The translations under genes were made by a program, and so were the position numbers. The notes beneath the pieces are model-generated. The model was not told the DNA's origin. It worked only from the letters and a program-made list of their open reading frames with translations, and made no database searches. A DNA stretch of 43,725 nt, taken from positions 1 through 43,725 of the forward strand of contig NZ_VOPH01000019.1 of the NCBI RefSeq assembly GCF_009765275.1. The letters are read 5' to 3'. Position 1 is the stretch's first letter; each line of letters opens with the position of its first letter. Source of the stretch: Chachezhania sediminis (GTDB lineage Bacteria; Pseudomonadota; Alphaproteobacteria; Rhodobacterales; Rhodobacteraceae). Below are positions 17,496 to 27,839 of the stretch, piece after piece.

Positions 17496-18896
17496 ATGAC
17501 ATCCGAACTCTGGAAGCTTACCGCAACCGACATCGCCGCCGGCGTCCGTGCCCGTGCGTTCACGGCGGTCGAGGCGACGCAATCGGCACTCGACCGGCTT
17601 GAAGCCGTAAACCCGCTGATCAACGCCATCGTCGATCACCGCCCCGAACAATCGCTGATGCGGGCGGCAAAGATCGACGCCATGATCGCGGCCGGCCGCG
17701 ATCCCGGCCCGCTGGCGGGCGTGCCGGTCACGATCAAGGTCACCAATGACGAAGCCGGTTTTGCCACCACCTACGGCGTGGTTGCCCACAAGGACAACAT
17801 CGCCGCGGCAAACGGGACGGTGGTCGACAATCTCGAACGCGCCGGTGCCGTGTCGATCGGGCGTTCGAACATGCCGTCCTTCGGCGTCAGGTGGTTCACG
17901 ACCTCCCAGCTGTATCCCGACAACTACAACCCGTTCGACAGGGGGCTGACGCCCGGCGGGTCCTCGGGCGGGGCGGCCTCGGCGGTTGCCAGCGGCATCG
18001 GCGCGATTGCCCATGGCACGGATATCGGCGGATCGATACGCTATCCCGCCTATGCCTGCGGGGTTCACGGGCTGCGGCCGACGCTTGGCCGGGTGCCGAA
18101 CTACAACGCCAGCATGCCCGAACGGGGGATTTCCGGTCAGCTGATGTCGGTGTCCGGCCCGCTGGCGCGCACCATCGACGATCTGCGCCTGGGCTTCGAG
18201 GCCATGGTCCAGCCCGACCCGCGCGATCCCTGGTTTGCGCCTGTGCCGCTGAAGGGGCCCGACGTTCCGCGCAAGGTGGCGCTTTCCCTGCGCCCCGACG
18301 GTCTGGACACGCAGGATGCGGTCGTGGACGCGCTGCTCGATGCGGCCGAACGGCTGCGCGACGCCGGCTGGCAGGTCGACGAGGTCGATACGATCCCGCC
18401 CCTGAAAGAGGCCGGTGACGCGCAGGTCAAGCTGTGGCTTTCGGAAGATTTCGACGGGGCCCTGGCGGCGGCCGAGGCCGACGGCGATCCCGGCGTGATC
18501 GCCATGCTCCGCGGCCAGCAAGAGCTTGCGCGCTCGGTCGGACTTCCCGAACTCCATGGCCTGCTCCGGACCCGCGCCACGCTCGCCCGCAAGTGGCAGA
18601 TGTTCTTCGAGGACTATCCGATCCTTCTGTTGCCGAATTCGGCCGAAACGCCGTTCCCCTTCGCAGAGGATCTGAAAGATCCCGAAGCCTATCTTCGTGT
18701 CTGGGCCGCGCAGCTTCCCCAACTGGGTATCCCGTTTCTCGCCTTGCCCGGCCTGTCGGTCGCGACCGGCATGAAAGGCAGCTCGCCGCTTGGCGTGCAA
18801 CTGACCGCCGCGCGCTACCGCGAGGACCTGCTGCTGGCCGCGGGCGCCGATATCGCGGCCCGTGGCGGCCCGGACGTGCCGGTCGATCCGCGGTAG
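17496..18896 (+). CDS. Amidase-signature family amidohydrolase
   Basis: A 466-residue amidase of the Ser-cisSer-Lys family, cytoplasmic by lack of a signal peptide. The triad is visible: Lys81 in GVPVTIKVTND, Ser156 in LTPGGSSGGAASA, and the nucleophile Ser180 in GTDIGGSIRYPA; the 24-residue spacing between the two serines matches characterised members. It begins 37 bp after the ABC ATPase, so it most likely cleaves what the transporter brings in, releasing an amine and a carboxylic acid. Members act on fatty-acid amides, N-acyl amino compounds, aryl amides and glutaminyl-tRNA; there is no gatB or gatC here, so the last is unlikely. Link to the Tpa gene suggests an amide of taurine or a similar amine, which is inference. 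Confidence 0.88.
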   Translation: MTSELWKLTATDIAAGVRARAFTAVEATQSALDRLEAVNPLINAIVDHRPEQSLMRAAKIDAMIAAGRDPGPLAGVPVTIKVTNDEAGFATTYGVVAHKDNIAAANGTVVDNLERAGAVSIGRSNMPSFGVRWFTTSQLYPDNYNPFDRGLTPGGSSGGAASAVASGIGAIAHGTDIGGSIRYPAYACGVHGLRPTLGRVPNYNASMPERGISGQLMSVSGPLARTIDDLRLGFEAMVQPDPRDPWFAPVPLKGPDVPRKVALSLRPDGLDTQDAVVDALLDAAERLRDAGWQVDEVDTIPPLKEAGDAQVKLWLSEDFDGALAAAEADGDPGVIAMLRGQQELARSVGLPELHGLLRTRATLARKWQMFFEDYPILLLPNSAETPFPFAEDLKDPEAYLRVWAAQLPQLGIPFLALPGLSVATGMKGSSPLGVQLTAARYREDLLLAAGADIAARGGPDVPVDPR

Positions 18897-18984
18897 GTGC
18901 AGATCCGGGCCTGTTAGGCCGCGGGCCCGATTTCTGCCCCTGAACACGTCAGGCCGGGCTTCGGGTCGGCCGGTCCAAGCCGAA

Positions 18985-19035
18985 GCCCGGGCCCGCGATG
19001 TGCGGGCCCGGGCGCAAGATCCAGGCGCAAGATCC
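18985..19035 (+). terminator. Strong GC hairpin followed by a direct repeat after the amidase gene
   Basis: GCCCGGGCCCGC (18985-18996) pairs perfectly with GCGGGCCCGGGC (19002-19013) around a 5-base loop. There is no T-run, so it may act as a mRNA-stabilising stem or a factor-dependent terminator. It is followed by a 12-bp direct repeat, GGCGCAAGATCC, at 19011-19022 and 19024-19035. The rest of 18897-19251 shows no recognisable gene; a minus-strand frame at 18914-19171 has no family likeness. Confidence 0.5.
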
Positions 19036-19251
19036 GCGGGTCGTCGATCAAGACGTCCCCCGGCCCGGGGCAGAACGCCCCCTGCCGCCATGTGGATGAA
19101 GCGACCGTTCCGCTGGTCTGAAATCTGCGGAAGCACCCGTCGGGACCGCGCGGTTCGGCGGGACATGCCATGGTTCCCTGCGTATCATGGCAGGCGATGC
19201 ACGGCCTGCTTCCGCTGACCCCGTGCCGTTTTTCGCAGGAACGAGGGAAGA

Positions 19252-20418
19252 ATGCCCGTCAAGAACCGTATCGCCGAACTGAAGGACGAAATCGCCGGCT
19301 GGCGCCGCGAGATCCATGCCAACCCCGAACTTCTGTTCGATCTGCCCCGCACCAGTGCCATGGTGGCCGAGAAGCTCCGCGAATTCGGCTGCGACGAGGT
19401 TACCGAAGGGATCGCCCAGACCGGTATCGTGGCCGTGATCAGGGGCAACCGCGGCAATTCCGGCCGGGTGGTGGGCCTGCGCGCCGACATGGATGCCCTG
19501 CCGATCCACGAGGAAACGGGCCTCGACTACGGCTCGACCGTGCCGGGCAAGATGCATGCATGCGGGCACGACGGACACACCGCGATGCTGTTGGGCGCCG
19601 CCAAGTACCTGGCGGAAACGCGGAACTTCGACGGCAGCGTCGTGCTGATCTTCCAGCCGGCCGAAGAGGGCGGCCGCGGCGGCAAGGTGATGTGCGACGA
19701 AGGCATGATGGACCGCTGGGGCATCCAGGAGGTCTATGCCATCCACAACTCGCCGGGCCTGCCGGTGGGCACGATCGGCGTGAAGCCGGGCCCGTCGATG
19801 GCCGCGGCCGACATCTTCGAGATCGAGGTCACCGGCAAGGGCGGCCACGGCGCCCGCCCGCACGAGACGGTGGATTCCGGGCTGATCGCAAGCCATATCG
19901 TGATCGCGCTGCAAAGCATCGCCAGCCGCAGCACCGATCCGCTCGATTCGGTGGTGGTGTCGGTCGGATGTATCGAGACGTCGTCGAAGGCGTTCAATGT
20001 CATCCCGCAGAAGACCCAGCTTAAGGGTACGGTGCGAACGACGTCGCCTGCGGTGCGCGACATGGCGCGACGCCGGATCCACGAGATCGCCGAGATGACG
20101 GCAAAAATGCATGGCGGCGAGGCGGCGGTCGACTACATCGACGGGGTGCCGGCGCTGATCAACTCGGAAGACGAGGCAGGCTTTGCCGCCGCCGCGGCCG
20201 AACGGATCACCGGGTCGTGCATCGAGACGCCGACCGTCATGGGGGGCGAGGATTTCGCCTTCATGCTGAACGAACGCCCCGGTGCGATGATCCGGCTGGG
20301 CAACGGCGCCGACAGCAAGCCGCTGCACCATCCCGAATACAATTTCAACGACGACGCGATCCCCTTCGGGTGCAGCTGGTTCGTGGAAATGGTCGAAAGC
20401 CGGATGCCGGCAGAGTGA
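19252..20418 (+). CDS. M20-family metallo-amidohydrolase (hippurate hydrolase type)
   Basis: A 388-residue zinc/manganese hydrolase of the HipO/IAA-amino-acid hydrolase branch, which splits N-acyl amino acids. Metal ligands are visible: MHACGHDGH (Cys104, His106), FQPAEEGG (Glu138, Glu139), AIHNSPG (His165) and a distal His in KPLHHPEYNFND; GLRADMDALPI is also typical. The ATG at 19252 follows GAGGGAAGA. It sits 355 bp after the amidase in the same direction, with a hairpin between them, so it may have its own promoter. It likely belongs to the same amide-use module and would release an amino acid from an acyl conjugate. No signal peptide is seen, so it acts in the cytoplasm. Confidence 0.9.
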   Translation: MPVKNRIAELKDEIAGWRREIHANPELLFDLPRTSAMVAEKLREFGCDEVTEGIAQTGIVAVIRGNRGNSGRVVGLRADMDALPIHEETGLDYGSTVPGKMHACGHDGHTAMLLGAAKYLAETRNFDGSVVLIFQPAEEGGRGGKVMCDEGMMDRWGIQEVYAIHNSPGLPVGTIGVKPGPSMAAADIFEIEVTGKGGHGARPHETVDSGLIASHIVIALQSIASRSTDPLDSVVVSVGCIETSSKAFNVIPQKTQLKGTVRTTSPAVRDMARRRIHEIAEMTAKMHGGEAAVDYIDGVPALINSEDEAGFAAAAAERITGSCIETPTVMGGEDFAFMLNERPGAMIRLGNGADSKPLHHPEYNFNDDAIPFGCSWFVEMVESRMPAE

Positions 20419-20552
20419 TCGGCGCGCGTTTGCGGGGCATGGGGATCGCGCAACCGACGGGCGGTTTCAGACGTTGACCCGTGTTGTGGGAACCTTGGGG
20501 GCAGACGGTGCGTGGGGAACCGGGTAATCGACCGGGCATTGGAAGGATATCA

Positions 20553-22390
<1,838 letters not shown>

Positions 22391-22543
22391 GATGATATCC
22401 CATGTTGGTGGCATTTTGATCTCGGAAGGCCGTGCCAGCGCCCTTTCCTGACAAAACGTTGCACCTTTGATCCGGCTTCATGTTGCGAAAAGCGCCATAG
22501 TATATGAATTTAACGAATATCGAATTGAGAGCCGGGCCGCCGC
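22391..22543. promoter_or_regulatory. Divergent region between the orphan binding protein and the AraC regulator
   Basis: The 153-bp gap is AT-richer than its surroundings near 22495-22520 (TAGTATATGAATTTAACGAA), which suits a promoter for the AraC gene. I cannot define a clear operator. Confidence 0.4.
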
Positions 22544-23548
22544 ATGCAGGGAAAAACCAACCCGCCAGACCAGCGCCGCCACATCGCGCTGGTCCTGACG
22601 CCCGAACCGTCGCTGCACAGCGCGCTTCTTGCGGTGGAACCGTTCCGGGCTGCGAACCGCGTCAGCTCGGGCACGCTCTACGACACCGACATCCTGGTCG
22701 CGGGCGACGGGCCGCTGGCCGCGGGACTGGGGATCGAGGTGTCGGGCACGCGCGGTTTCGACGACCCCAAGGCCTATGATCTGGTGATCCTCCTCGTGTC
22801 CTACCAACTCGACCCGGCGCTCCGCCGGCCGCTCTTCAGCTGGCTGCGCCGCCAGTCCGCGAACGGCGCGCATATCTGCGGCGCGGATGCCGGTGCGCTG
22901 GCCCTGTCGCAGGCCGGCATGCTGGACGATGCCGCGGCAACGGCGCACTGGAGCACCCTTGCCGCCCTGCGCGAGGACGGGCGCGTGCACGAGGTGAAGG
23001 AACAGCTTTTCGTCATCGGCCGCACAAGATCGACCTGCGCCGGGCAGACGGCGATGCTGGACTTCGGGCTTGAAATGCTGCGCCGCCATCATGGCGACGT
23101 GCTGACCAACCGGGTCTGCAACGATCTGGTCTATCCCTCGCCCCGCCCGGACGATGCTTGGCAGCGGCAGATGTCGAACCAGAATTCGTGGATCGGGAAC
23201 CGCAGCCTTGAAACCGCCCAGACCCTGATGGCCGGGAATATCGAAACGCCGCTGAGCATCGCGCAGATCGCCGACAGCTGCGGGATCTCGATGCGCGAAC
23301 TGCAGTACCTGTTCCGCCGCCATCTGCGCAGCACGCCGAAACAGATCTATCTGGCGATCAGGCTGCGCCATGCAAAGGACCTTCTTCTCTACAGCAGCCT
23401 GCCGATCCGCGAAATCGGGCTGGCCTGCGGCTTCGGCACGCCGTCGGCCTTCTACCGGGCCTTCCGCAACATCTATGACAAAAGTCCGCAGGACTATCGC
23501 CGCGACTTCGCCTCGGTCACCACCGGCGACGGCCGCAGCCTTTACTGA
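22544..23548 (+). CDS. AraC-family regulator with DJ-1/GATase-like N-terminal domain (GlxA/CdhR type)
   Basis: A 334-residue activator. The N-terminal half is a class I glutamine amidotransferase-like domain (HIALVLTPEPSLHSALLAVE; GAHICGADAGALALSQAGML), in which a catalytic cysteine is replaced by Ala or Asp at the nucleophile elbow, so it is a sensor and not an enzyme. The C-terminal half has two AraC helix-turn-helix motifs (IAQIADSCGISMRELQYLFR and IREIGLACGFGTPSAFYRAF). Relatives control use of carnitine, betaine, arginine and similar nitrogen compounds. It is divergent from the orphan binding protein and convergent with the P450 gene, overlapping it by 7 bases. It probably controls the binding-protein gene. 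Confidence 0.88.
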   Translation: MQGKTNPPDQRRHIALVLTPEPSLHSALLAVEPFRAANRVSSGTLYDTDILVAGDGPLAAGLGIEVSGTRGFDDPKAYDLVILLVSYQLDPALRRPLFSWLRRQSANGAHICGADAGALALSQAGMLDDAAATAHWSTLAALREDGRVHEVKEQLFVIGRTRSTCAGQTAMLDFGLEMLRRHHGDVLTNRVCNDLVYPSPRPDDAWQRQMSNQNSWIGNRSLETAQTLMAGNIETPLSIAQIADSCGISMRELQYLFRRHLRSTPKQIYLAIRLRHAKDLLLYSSLPIREIGLACGFGTPSAFYRAFRNIYDKSPQDYRRDFASVTTGDGRSLY

Positions 23549-24837
23549 CCCCCCGCACGCCGCAGGATGACCGGCATCGCCCGGATCTGGTTCATCATGT
23601 GCGCCGGATACCAGTCGGCCGCCTTCCCTTCGGGCACGGCAATCTCGATCCCGGCGTCGCGGAAGGTCTCGATCAGGACGCGGGCCAGCATCAGACCCAG
23701 ATAGCGGCCCGGACAGATATGGGCGCCGTTGCCGAAGGTGGTCATCGCCCCGGCCCGACGCGACAGATCGAAGGCCCGCGGATCGGCAAAGACGGCCGGA
23801 TCGTTGTTGCCCGCGGCCCACATCATGATGACCTGCTGACCGGCGGCAAAGGTGGTGCCGGCATGGTCGAAATCTTCCAGGACATAACGTTTCAGGAACA
23901 TGACCGGCGGCTCCATCCGCAGCGCCTCGGCGATGATCTTCGGAAGCTGCGCCGGATCGTCCCGGAACGCCGTCCGCGCCGCGTCGCAGGTCGAAAGCAC
24001 ATAGAAGGTGTTGGCCGCCGCCAGCGCGGCGGTATGCACGCCATCGACCAGATTGCCCGCCAGGAAATCGCCCAGCGTCTTCGGCAGCACCCCGGTCCGG
24101 TGCGGATCGTCGGGAAAATCGAGCGCCTGCACCTTGTCCCAAAGCGCCGTCATTTCGGCATCGCCCTCTGCCAGCAGCCGGTCGGCGGCCCGGTTCAGGT
24201 TGTCGCGATAGCCGCGGAACGCGGTATCCAGCCGGTCGATATCCCCTGACGTCCGTTGCAGATGGAAAAGCGCCGTCATCGCATGGGCGTGACGTTCCAG
24301 ATCGGCGGTGTCCTCGGGCGTCATCCGCAGAAGCGCGCCCCAGAAGCGGATCGTCATCGCCTCGGCGAATTCGGTGACGAACTCCACCTCGGCCCCGGCT
24401 TGCGCGCGGGCCACAAGCTCGGCCGCCACGTCGCGCGCCAGGGGCTCCATCAGCGCGACCTGTCTGGGCCCCAGCCATTTGGCCAGGATCATCCGCGCCG
24501 GACCGTGGGTCGGTGGGTTGAAGGTGAAAACCTGGGACGAGATCACCTCGGCCACTTCGGCCCCCGGAAGCCGTCCTGCGGCGCCCGCGCGATACAGCGA
24601 CGGATACATCGCGCCGACGGGCACGTTCCCGACCAGGGCCGAGGTGCCGAAAGCCACCAGATCGGCATTGCGGAATACGACAAGTTCGCCGTCGTCGGTA
24701 CGCAGGAAGCGGGGCGAACCGTCCCGGAAGATCCGCGCGCAGAAGGCGTGGAAATTGTCCCGACCGCCGGTAAAACCATAATCCGCCAATGTCGGGCACG
24801 CGGCCACATCGAACATCTTGTGCGTCTCTTCGTTCAT
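23542..24837 (-). CDS. Cytochrome P450 with atypical I-helix
   Basis: A 431-residue soluble bacterial P450. The heme-cysteine loop is canonical: TTFGNGAHICPGRYLG with Cys375 as ligand. The ExxR motif is Glu304-Ala-Leu-Arg307 in EALRMEPP. The oxygen-binding I-helix, normally AGxDTT or AGxETT, reads DGVHTA (265-270): the acid is replaced by His268 and the second Thr by Ala. This may change proton delivery and suggests an unusual reaction or use of peroxide. No ferredoxin or ferredoxin reductase gene is adjacent, so redox partners would come from the chromosome. The 3' end overlaps the AraC gene by 7 bases. Substrate unknown. Confidence 0.88.
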   Translation of the reverse strand: MNEETHKMFDVAACPTLADYGFTGGRDNFHAFCARIFRDGSPRFLRTDDGELVVFRNADLVAFGTSALVGNVPVGAMYPSLYRAGAAGRLPGAEVAEVISSQVFTFNPPTHGPARMILAKWLGPRQVALMEPLARDVAAELVARAQAGAEVEFVTEFAEAMTIRFWGALLRMTPEDTADLERHAHAMTALFHLQRTSGDIDRLDTAFRGYRDNLNRAADRLLAEGDAEMTALWDKVQALDFPDDPHRTGVLPKTLGDFLAGNLVDGVHTAALAAANTFYVLSTCDAARTAFRDDPAQLPKIIAEALRMEPPVMFLKRYVLEDFDHAGTTFAAGQQVIMMWAAGNNDPAVFADPRAFDLSRRAGAMTTFGNGAHICPGRYLGLMLARVLIETFRDAGIEIAVPEGKAADWYPAHMMNQIRAMPVILRRAGGQ

Positions 24838-25064
24838 GCCTCAGCTTCCATGATCCCCGCGGCGCCGCTCCTTGCCGGCCGGTGCGCTCCTGTCCGGGGC
24901 GTCACGTCAGGGGCCAACCGCAGCTTCCGCGTTTGCGTTCCCCAGGACGCTAGACGCGATATCGACGGCAGATATTGCCAAATACGAAGGGTGCAGATCG
25001 AAAGGCGATGATCCCGGGCGCGATTGCTGCACCCGCAGAAACCGCCTCCCGACGGGCGCGGGTC

Positions 25065-25718
25065 TCAGCCGCCCAGGGGCCGGACGTATTCAGGCAGATA
25101 GGCGCGAAGATAAAGGCGCGAGGCCAGCACCGCCTCGTTCAGGTAATAGGGCGTGATCGTGCGATGTTCGCTGTAGGACACGGCCCAGATGCCGTCGGTC
25201 AGGCCGATCGCCACGGCAAGGTGCTGTTCAAGGTCCGGAATGTGATCCAGCACGAAATAGCGGCGCATATAGGCCGCGCGGGTCTTCGCCAGCCGCGCAT
25301 TGCCGTGAAGATCCATATTGCGCACATCGACGCTGACCGCCGCCCCCAGGAACAGGCGCAGCGCCGAGGGGTGGCTGTTCAGGTATTCCGCACCTGCGCG
25401 CTGCTTGTACTCCATCAGCGCCTGCCAGCTTTCGGGCGGCCGGGGCATCGGCGCTTCCGACAGGGCACCGATCGCTTCCTGAAACCGTTCGGCCAGCCCG
25501 CAATAGGCGGCGTCGCGGTTCGGGAAGAAATGATAGATCGACGACAGCGGAACGCCGGCCTTTTCCGCGATATCGGCCAGGCTGATATCGCCCGAGTCAT
25601 GATCCGACATCAGCGCCTCGACCGTGTCGAGCAGCAGCGTGAAACGCTCCTTGCCGGGCTTGCGGCGCGGCACCCGGTGCATTTGCGGCAGGTCCGGCTG
25701 TTTTCTGGTCACATGCAT
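25065..25718 (-). CDS. TetR/AcrR-family transcriptional regulator
   Basis: A 217-residue regulator with an N-terminal TetR helix-turn-helix (ISLADIAEKAGVPLSSIYHF, then FPNRDAAYCGLAERF) and a C-terminal ligand domain with no recognisable specificity. The ATG at 25718 is chosen because GGGAAGG is immediately upstream and the HTH then begins near residue 30 as usual; a frame to 25907 adds a basic extension that is antisense-like. It lies 106 bp downstream of the otnK-otnC genes and 227 bp upstream of the P450 gene on the same strand, so it could control either. Confidence 0.88.
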   Translation of the reverse strand: MHVTRKQPDLPQMHRVPRRKPGKERFTLLLDTVEALMSDHDSGDISLADIAEKAGVPLSSIYHFFPNRDAAYCGLAERFQEAIGALSEAPMPRPPESWQALMEYKQRAGAEYLNSHPSALRLFLGAAVSVDVRNMDLHGNARLAKTRAAYMRRYFVLDHIPDLEQHLAVAIGLTDGIWAVSYSEHRTITPYYLNEAVLASRLYLRAYLPEYVRPLGG

Positions 25719-25824
25719 CCTTCCCGCGGCTCCGGCGATGGCAAGTATGGCCTGTCCCGCAGGCGCCTGCCACCGGCAATTCCGGTGCCGAAGATCGCGG
25801 TGCGCGCCGTCAGCCCCGTGCCTG

Positions 25825-26505
25825 TCAGCCCTGTGCCTGCCCCGTCGTCGCGGGCTTGCCATAACCGTAGGACTTGTAGGCGCCGTGAACCTCGGCCATC
25901 TCGTCATCGGTCAAAAGCGCCACGGGCCCCATGCTCCGCGCCAACTGGTACTGGTGCGCCAGCGTCTCCAGCCGCTCGGTCGCGCGGAAGGCCGCGTCCA
26001 GATCGCGGCCCAGGGCGATCATCCCGTGATTGGCCATCAGGCAGGCCGAATAGCGCTGGCCCAGCGTGTCGGCCACGGCAACCGCCAGATCCCGCGTACC
26101 GAACAGGACATAGGGCGCGCAGGGCACGGTCGTGCCGCCGAACCCGGCGACCATGTAATGGAACGCCGGGATCGGTTCGCGCAGGACCGAAACCGCAACG
26201 CAATAGGTCGGATGGGCGTGGACGATGCCCCCGGCTTCGGGCCGCGCCTGATAGATCATGGCATGAAGCGCCCATTCGCTGGACGGCTTCCACCCGCCCG
26301 AGGCCTGCCCGTCGAAGGTGCAGTACGAAATCTGGTCCGCCGTCATCGACGCGGGCTCGATCCCCGACGGCGTGATCAGCATGCCCGCGCCGAACCGGAT
26401 CGACAGGTTCCCGGCCGTGGCATTCGACAGGCCCCTGTCGATGCACAGGCGGCTTTTGTCGACCAGCGCCTGGCGGGCGTCTTCTTCCGTGATCTCTTGC
26501 GTCAT
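25825..26505 (-). CDS. otnC: Class II aldolase family, 3-oxo-tetronate 4-phosphate decarboxylase type
   Basis: A 226-residue zinc enzyme of the class II aldolase/AraD family. Metal site: Glu77 in PSSEWALH, His96 and His98 in IVHAHPTYC, His160 in MANHGMIALG; the phosphate-binding GNLSIRFG and TPSG loops are present. The start codon overlaps the stop of the otnK-type kinase gene by four bases (ATGA), so the two are coupled. In known acid-sugar pathways OtnK phosphorylates 3-oxo-tetronate and OtnC decarboxylates the product to dihydroxyacetone phosphate. The partner makes this assignment more likely than fuculose-phosphate aldolase. Confidence 0.82.
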   Translation of the reverse strand: MTQEITEEDARQALVDKSRLCIDRGLSNATAGNLSIRFGAGMLITPSGIEPASMTADQISYCTFDGQASGGWKPSSEWALHAMIYQARPEAGGIVHAHPTYCVAVSVLREPIPAFHYMVAGFGGTTVPCAPYVLFGTRDLAVAVADTLGQRYSACLMANHGMIALGRDLDAAFRATERLETLAHQYQLARSMGPVALLTDDEMAEVHGAYKSYGYGKPATTGQAQG

Positions 26506-27758
26506 GGTTCCATCTCGTCGAGCGCCCGCAGAAGAACGTCCCGGTCCCCCAGCTTGCCGGATTTCAGAAACAGCGATATCCGCGACGGCGCCTCGGCAAT
26601 GCAGAAGCCGCCGCCCAGGGGACCAAAGGGCAACGCGCGGACCTTGTCGATCTTCAGCGCCCCGACCACCGCACCCGAGGTCTCGCCCCCCGACACGACG
26701 AACCGGCGGACCCCGCGATCATACAGCCGCCCGGCCACCCCGGCCAGGATCGCCTCGGCCCGGCGTGCCGCGCCCATCTGCCCGAACTTCGCCTGCGCCG
26801 CCTCGACCCCGGCGCGGTCGGTGCAGGTCGTGACGGCGAAGGGGCGCCCGATATGCGCCGCGGCCTCGGTCACGGCCCGTTCGGCAAGGGCTTCGGGATC
26901 CCCGTCTGCCGCCGGGTCGATCCGGCAGATCGGATGCGCGGCCTCGAACGCGGCCAGCTGATCCTCGGCAATCGGCCCGACACTGCCGGCCAGCACCGCG
27001 ATGGGGCCTTCGGCATGCTGCACAGGGGCCGGCGCGGTCTTCCGGTCGCGCCCGGCCCGCCGTCCAACCGCAACGATCAGGCTGTCGCTGGCCACGAACG
27101 ACCTGTGCCCGGCCACAAGATCGGCGCTGACCGCGATGTCGCCGACATCCGCAGCGTCAAGCAGGATGTATTCATGCCCGTCGTCCACCAGTTGCTGCAG
27201 GGCCCGCGAAGCCGCCTCGGCCCCTTGCAGAAGCTCTCTGTGGCGAACCAGCCCGACGGGCGACCCGGTCTGCAGCGACAGGAACCGCACAAGGTTCGGA
27301 TCGGCCATCGGGGTGACGGGATCGAACCGCTTCGAAGACTCGTTGATCAGGTCGGATCCCACGAACATATGGCCTTCGAACACGGCCACCCGCGCTTCGG
27401 GGAAGCCTGCGCTCATCAGCACGGGCGACTGGCCGTAGCGTTCGGAAAGAAGCCGTGCGACCGGGCCGATATTGCCTTCCTCGGTAGAATCGAAGGTGCC
27501 GCAGGCCTTGTAGGCCACCTGACGGCAGCCAAGATCGTCCAGCGCCCCGAACGCGGCGCCGGCATCGTCCAGCGCCTGCGCGACAGGCACCAGACGCGTG
27601 CGCGCCGCAATCACGATCACCGGTGCGGTCACCGACCCGGTCGCCGCGGCGGGGGTCGAAAAATAGACCGGACAGGCAACGCCGTCGGCCTCGATCAGAC
27701 TGGCGACCAGCAGACCGCCCGTGAAATCGTCCGATAGAATACCCAGTTCTGGTGGCAT
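26502..27758 (-). CDS. otnK: Four-carbon acid sugar kinase (DUF1537 family), 3-oxo-tetronate kinase
   Basis: A 418-residue ATP-dependent kinase. The N-terminal motif GILSDDFTGG (residues 6-15) and the substrate segment YKACGTFDSTEEGNIGP are typical of OtnK; VVSGGETSGAVVGALKI in the C-terminal half is the nucleotide-binding signature. It starts at the ATG at 27758. The overlapping OtnC-type gene forms the minimal pair for use of L-threonate, D-erythronate or a related C4 acid. The usual dehydrogenase (LtnD) and isomerase (OtnI) genes are not on the plasmid, nor is a dedicated transporter next to it. Confidence 0.87.
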   Translation of the reverse strand: MPPELGILSDDFTGGLLVASLIEADGVACPVYFSTPAAATGSVTAPVIVIAARTRLVPVAQALDDAGAAFGALDDLGCRQVAYKACGTFDSTEEGNIGPVARLLSERYGQSPVLMSAGFPEARVAVFEGHMFVGSDLINESSKRFDPVTPMADPNLVRFLSLQTGSPVGLVRHRELLQGAEAASRALQQLVDDGHEYILLDAADVGDIAVSADLVAGHRSFVASDSLIVAVGRRAGRDRKTAPAPVQHAEGPIAVLAGSVGPIAEDQLAAFEAAHPICRIDPAADGDPEALAERAVTEAAAHIGRPFAVTTCTDRAGVEAAQAKFGQMGAARRAEAILAGVAGRLYDRGVRRFVVSGGETSGAVVGALKIDKVRALPFGPLGGGFCIAEAPSRISLFLKSGKLGDRDVLLRALDEMEP

Positions 27759-27794
27759 CGCGTGGTTCCCGGTTCTCCGCTTCGGCCCGAAAAG

Positions 27795-27816
27795 TTAATC
27801 AAAATTATTCGACTAA
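27795..27816. promoter_or_regulatory. AT-rich operator-like repeat upstream of otnK
   Basis: TTAATC-N10-GACTAA is a 6-bp inverted repeat with one mismatch in a locally AT-rich patch 37 bp before the otnK start. It is a plausible repressor site, perhaps for the TetR protein at the end of the cluster. Confidence 0.4.
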
Positions 27817-27839
27817 GAAAAGGTCTTTTCGCCACTTCA

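Noticed and set aside
15677-19166. Long minus-strand frames opposite the ABC ATPase and amidase
   Set aside because: They are antisense to genes with complete catalytic motifs and show no domain.
18914-19171. Minus-strand 85-codon frame after the amidase
   Set aside because: No likeness to a family; it covers the GC hairpin and tandem repeat, which explain its Pro/Gly/Arg content.
25719-25907. Longer N-terminus for the TetR regulator
   Set aside because: The extension overlaps the otnC 3' end and lacks TetR-like sequence; the ATG at 25718 has a ribosome site.
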